A stretch of DNA of 6,946 nt from Bacteroidota bacterium (GTDB taxonomy: Bacteria > Bacteroidota > Bacteroidia > SpSt-205 > S141-50), in assembly GCA_015490695.1 (NCBI GenBank), contig WFXK01000285.1:1-6946 (forward strand), written 5' to 3'. Below the pieces are notes generated by a model. It worked only from the letters and a program-made list of their open reading frames with translations, had not been told where the DNA came from and did no database searches. Below, piece by piece: positions 5,824 to 6,946 of the stretch (within the stretch, counting starts at the first letter, position 1; every line of letters starts with the position of its first letter). The position numbers and the translations under genes are program-made.

Positions 5824-6240
5824 ATGAAACGAATAGGCATTGTAATAGGTGGCATTATTGTTATAGCGCTCCTTATTGCTATTTATCTGTTTACTAAGAA
5901 AACCCAGGGGATTCAAAATAAATCACCTGACTTTACTTTAACGCCTCAGCAGTTTATCCAAGCCTTTTTAAAAAATCCAAAGCAAGCCGATAACCTTTAT
6001 CAAAACAAAGTGATTCAACTTCAAGGAGTGCCTCATAAAACAATGGAAAAACCCTTAAAAATCGTCTATCAAGCGCCTGAATATTCCATAGACATCCTTT
6101 TAGACACAACGCTTTATCAGAAAGTTCCTGAACAAATCCTTAGTGTAAAAGCCCTCTACATTGGCTACGAAGCCCCAGATTCTTTATTAGAACTTCCCGG
6201 CGTTATCCGACTCCAATATGGTGTCATCAATCCGCAGTAG
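5824..6240 (+). CDS. Membrane-anchored OB-fold protein (tRNA_anti-like family)
   Basis: A 138-residue protein. Residues 4-23 (IGIVIGGIIVIALLIAIYLF) form an N-terminal membrane anchor preceded by MKR, so the remainder probably faces the periplasm. From residue 39 on it follows the pattern of the tRNA_anti-like OB-fold family. LTPQQFIQAFLKNPKQADNLY (the usual 'F..N...A...Y' helix, 39-59) leads into NKVIQLQGVP (first strands, 61-70), SIDILLD (88-94) and a closing GVIRLQYGVINP (126-137). Family members in Bacteroidota are small envelope proteins, often lipoproteins, of unknown function; the family name does not imply tRNA binding. This one has no lipobox Cys, so it stays anchored by its helix. 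The divergent neighbour is the LptF/LptG-family permease. The next gene starts 23 bp before its stop, so the pair is probably co-transcribed. The family assignment is by pattern, not by search. Confidence 0.72.
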   Translation: MKRIGIVIGGIIVIALLIAIYLFTKKTQGIQNKSPDFTLTPQQFIQAFLKNPKQADNLYQNKVIQLQGVPHKTMEKPLKIVYQAPEYSIDILLDTTLYQKVPEQILSVKALYIGYEAPDSLLELPGVIRLQYGVINPQ

Positions 6241-6946
6241 CTGCTTCATTCTTGCAATATTTATAGCGAAAAGTCAAACATTACTTGTCAGTAGCGATTC
6301 CTTCTACATCGGTATGCATTTACATGTAAAAGTTCCTTTACAACAACGATGGCTATGGAAAAAAGAAAACTTTGTTGGCGACTTCCAAGTACTTCACAGC
6401 AAAATACAGCAAGACACCCTCCACCTCCAAGTACATAGCTTACAAAAAGATACCCTACAAACGCTGACTATCGTACTACATCATAAAGATTCCCTTTATA
6501 CGAAACCCCTACAAAAAAAACTCAAACGCTATACTTTATTACAAACAACCGACTCTGTTCAACCGATTTGGTTTGCTCCTGCTTACACCTTACCTCCTTC
6601 TCCTGTAAAAAAAACACTGCAAACAATTATTTTTATCGTTGCACTAGTGCTTCTGCTATTGCTTCTGTTGCCTAAACTAAAAAAACTCTGGAAACGCTTT
6701 TTAGTCTGGTACCGCTATAGAAAGCTTTTAAAACAACTCCATGCAATTGCTCAATTATCTACACATCAATGGATTAGTGCTATAAATCGTTTATGGAAAC
6801 AATTATTAACCCAAGAAGATGGCTGTTGCTATTTAGCCATTACTCTAGAAGAGACCAAAGGAAAATTTTTGCCTGAACTGCTCAAAACATTACTAAAAAA
6901 GGAGTACCTTCTTTATTTCAGAAACGGCTTTATCAGTGAAGAGGAA
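6218..6946 (+). CDS. Single-span membrane protein, unrecognised (runs off right edge)
   Basis: An open frame of exactly 243 codons from ATG 6218 to the window edge with no stop, so the C-terminus is missing. Residues 8-18 are a weak hydrophobic signal or anchor. Residues about 22-130 are beta-like and polar, with many Gln and Lys (...QVHSLQKDTLQTLTIVL...), and end in a Pro-rich stretch (FAPAYTLPPSPV). A strong membrane span follows at 135-152 (LVLLLLLLLP core). Next come a basic stretch (KKLWKRFLVWYRYRK) and a helical cytoplasmic tail, residues 170-243 (ISAINRLWKQLL, LPELLKTLLKKEYLLYF). This order resembles the BatD/DUF4381-like proteins of Bacteroidota Bat (aerotolerance) operons, whose tails carry an 'LNxLLKR'-like helix, but the match is weak and no MoxR or von Willebrand gene is in view. 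The start overlaps the OB-fold gene by 23 bp. Coding is well supported by length, by the membrane layout and by codon choice like its neighbours; function is not. Confidence 0.7.
   Translation, partial: MVSSIRSSCFILAIFIAKSQTLLVSSDSFYIGMHLHVKVPLQQRWLWKKENFVGDFQVLHSKIQQDTLHLQVHSLQKDTLQTLTIVLHHKDSLYTKPLQKKLKRYTLLQTTDSVQPIWFAPAYTLPPSPVKKTLQTIIFIVALVLLLLLLLPKLKKLWKRFLVWYRYRKLLKQLHAIAQLSTHQWISAINRLWKQLLTQEDGCCYLAITLEETKGKFLPELLKTLLKKEYLLYFRNGFISEEE

Noticed and set aside
5677..5916. A 79-residue minus-strand open frame
   Set aside because: It spans the divergent promoter region and the start of the OB-fold gene on the opposite strand; no family resemblance.
1..6946. A hidden defence island, mobile element, CRISPR array or RNA gene
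   Set aside because: All the sequence except about 200 bp of intergenic DNA is covered by recognisable coding frames, and no direct-repeat array, terminal inverted repeats, transposase motif or tRNA-like fold was seen.

Overview
This is an ordinary stretch of chromosome from a member of the Bacteroidota (Bacteroidetes). Three things point there. Upstream of four gene starts there is an exact or near match to the phylum's -7 promoter element, TAnnTTTG. Starts lack recognisable Shine-Dalgarno sequences. The protein families have Bacteroidota-style forms: a TlpA-like protein with a DUF4369/DUF5106-type front half, a long LptF/LptG permease, and a tRNA_anti-like OB-fold membrane protein. The DNA is AT-rich by eye and gene packing is very tight, with nearly every same-strand junction overlapping. 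I cannot name a genus.

Layout. (1) Bases 1-661, minus strand: the N-terminal 220 residues of a GT4-type glycosyltransferase that continues beyond the left edge. (2) Bases 662-724: a 63-bp divergent intergenic region with two outward-facing -7 boxes. (3) Bases 725-4290, plus strand: four overlapping genes, probably one transcript, encoding a fumarylacetoacetase-fold hydrolase, an exported TlpA/thioredoxin-like protein, a GNAT acetyltransferase and an RluA-type RNA pseudouridine synthase. (4) Bases 4259-5680, minus strand: an LptF/LptG-family permease whose 3' end overlaps the pseudouridine synthase gene tail to tail by 32 bp. (5) Bases 5681-5823: a second divergent intergenic region, holding the permease promoter and a probable promoter for the rightward genes. 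(6) Bases 5824-6946, plus strand: a membrane-anchored OB-fold protein, overlapped by a single-span membrane protein that runs off the right edge and was easy to miss because it has no stop inside the window.

How the genes work together. Several products concern the envelope: the glycosyltransferase probably builds surface glycans, the permease probably belongs to the lipopolysaccharide export ABC transporter, the TlpA-like protein probably handles disulfides in the periplasm, and the last two genes encode envelope proteins. The hydrolase, acetyltransferase and pseudouridine synthase are cytoplasmic and have no evident pathway link, so that operon looks like a product of compaction. I found no mobile element, CRISPR array, RNA gene, defence system or convincing new system. 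The most interesting signals are regulatory: interlocked divergent promoters, and start codons so close to the -7 box that some mRNAs may be leaderless.
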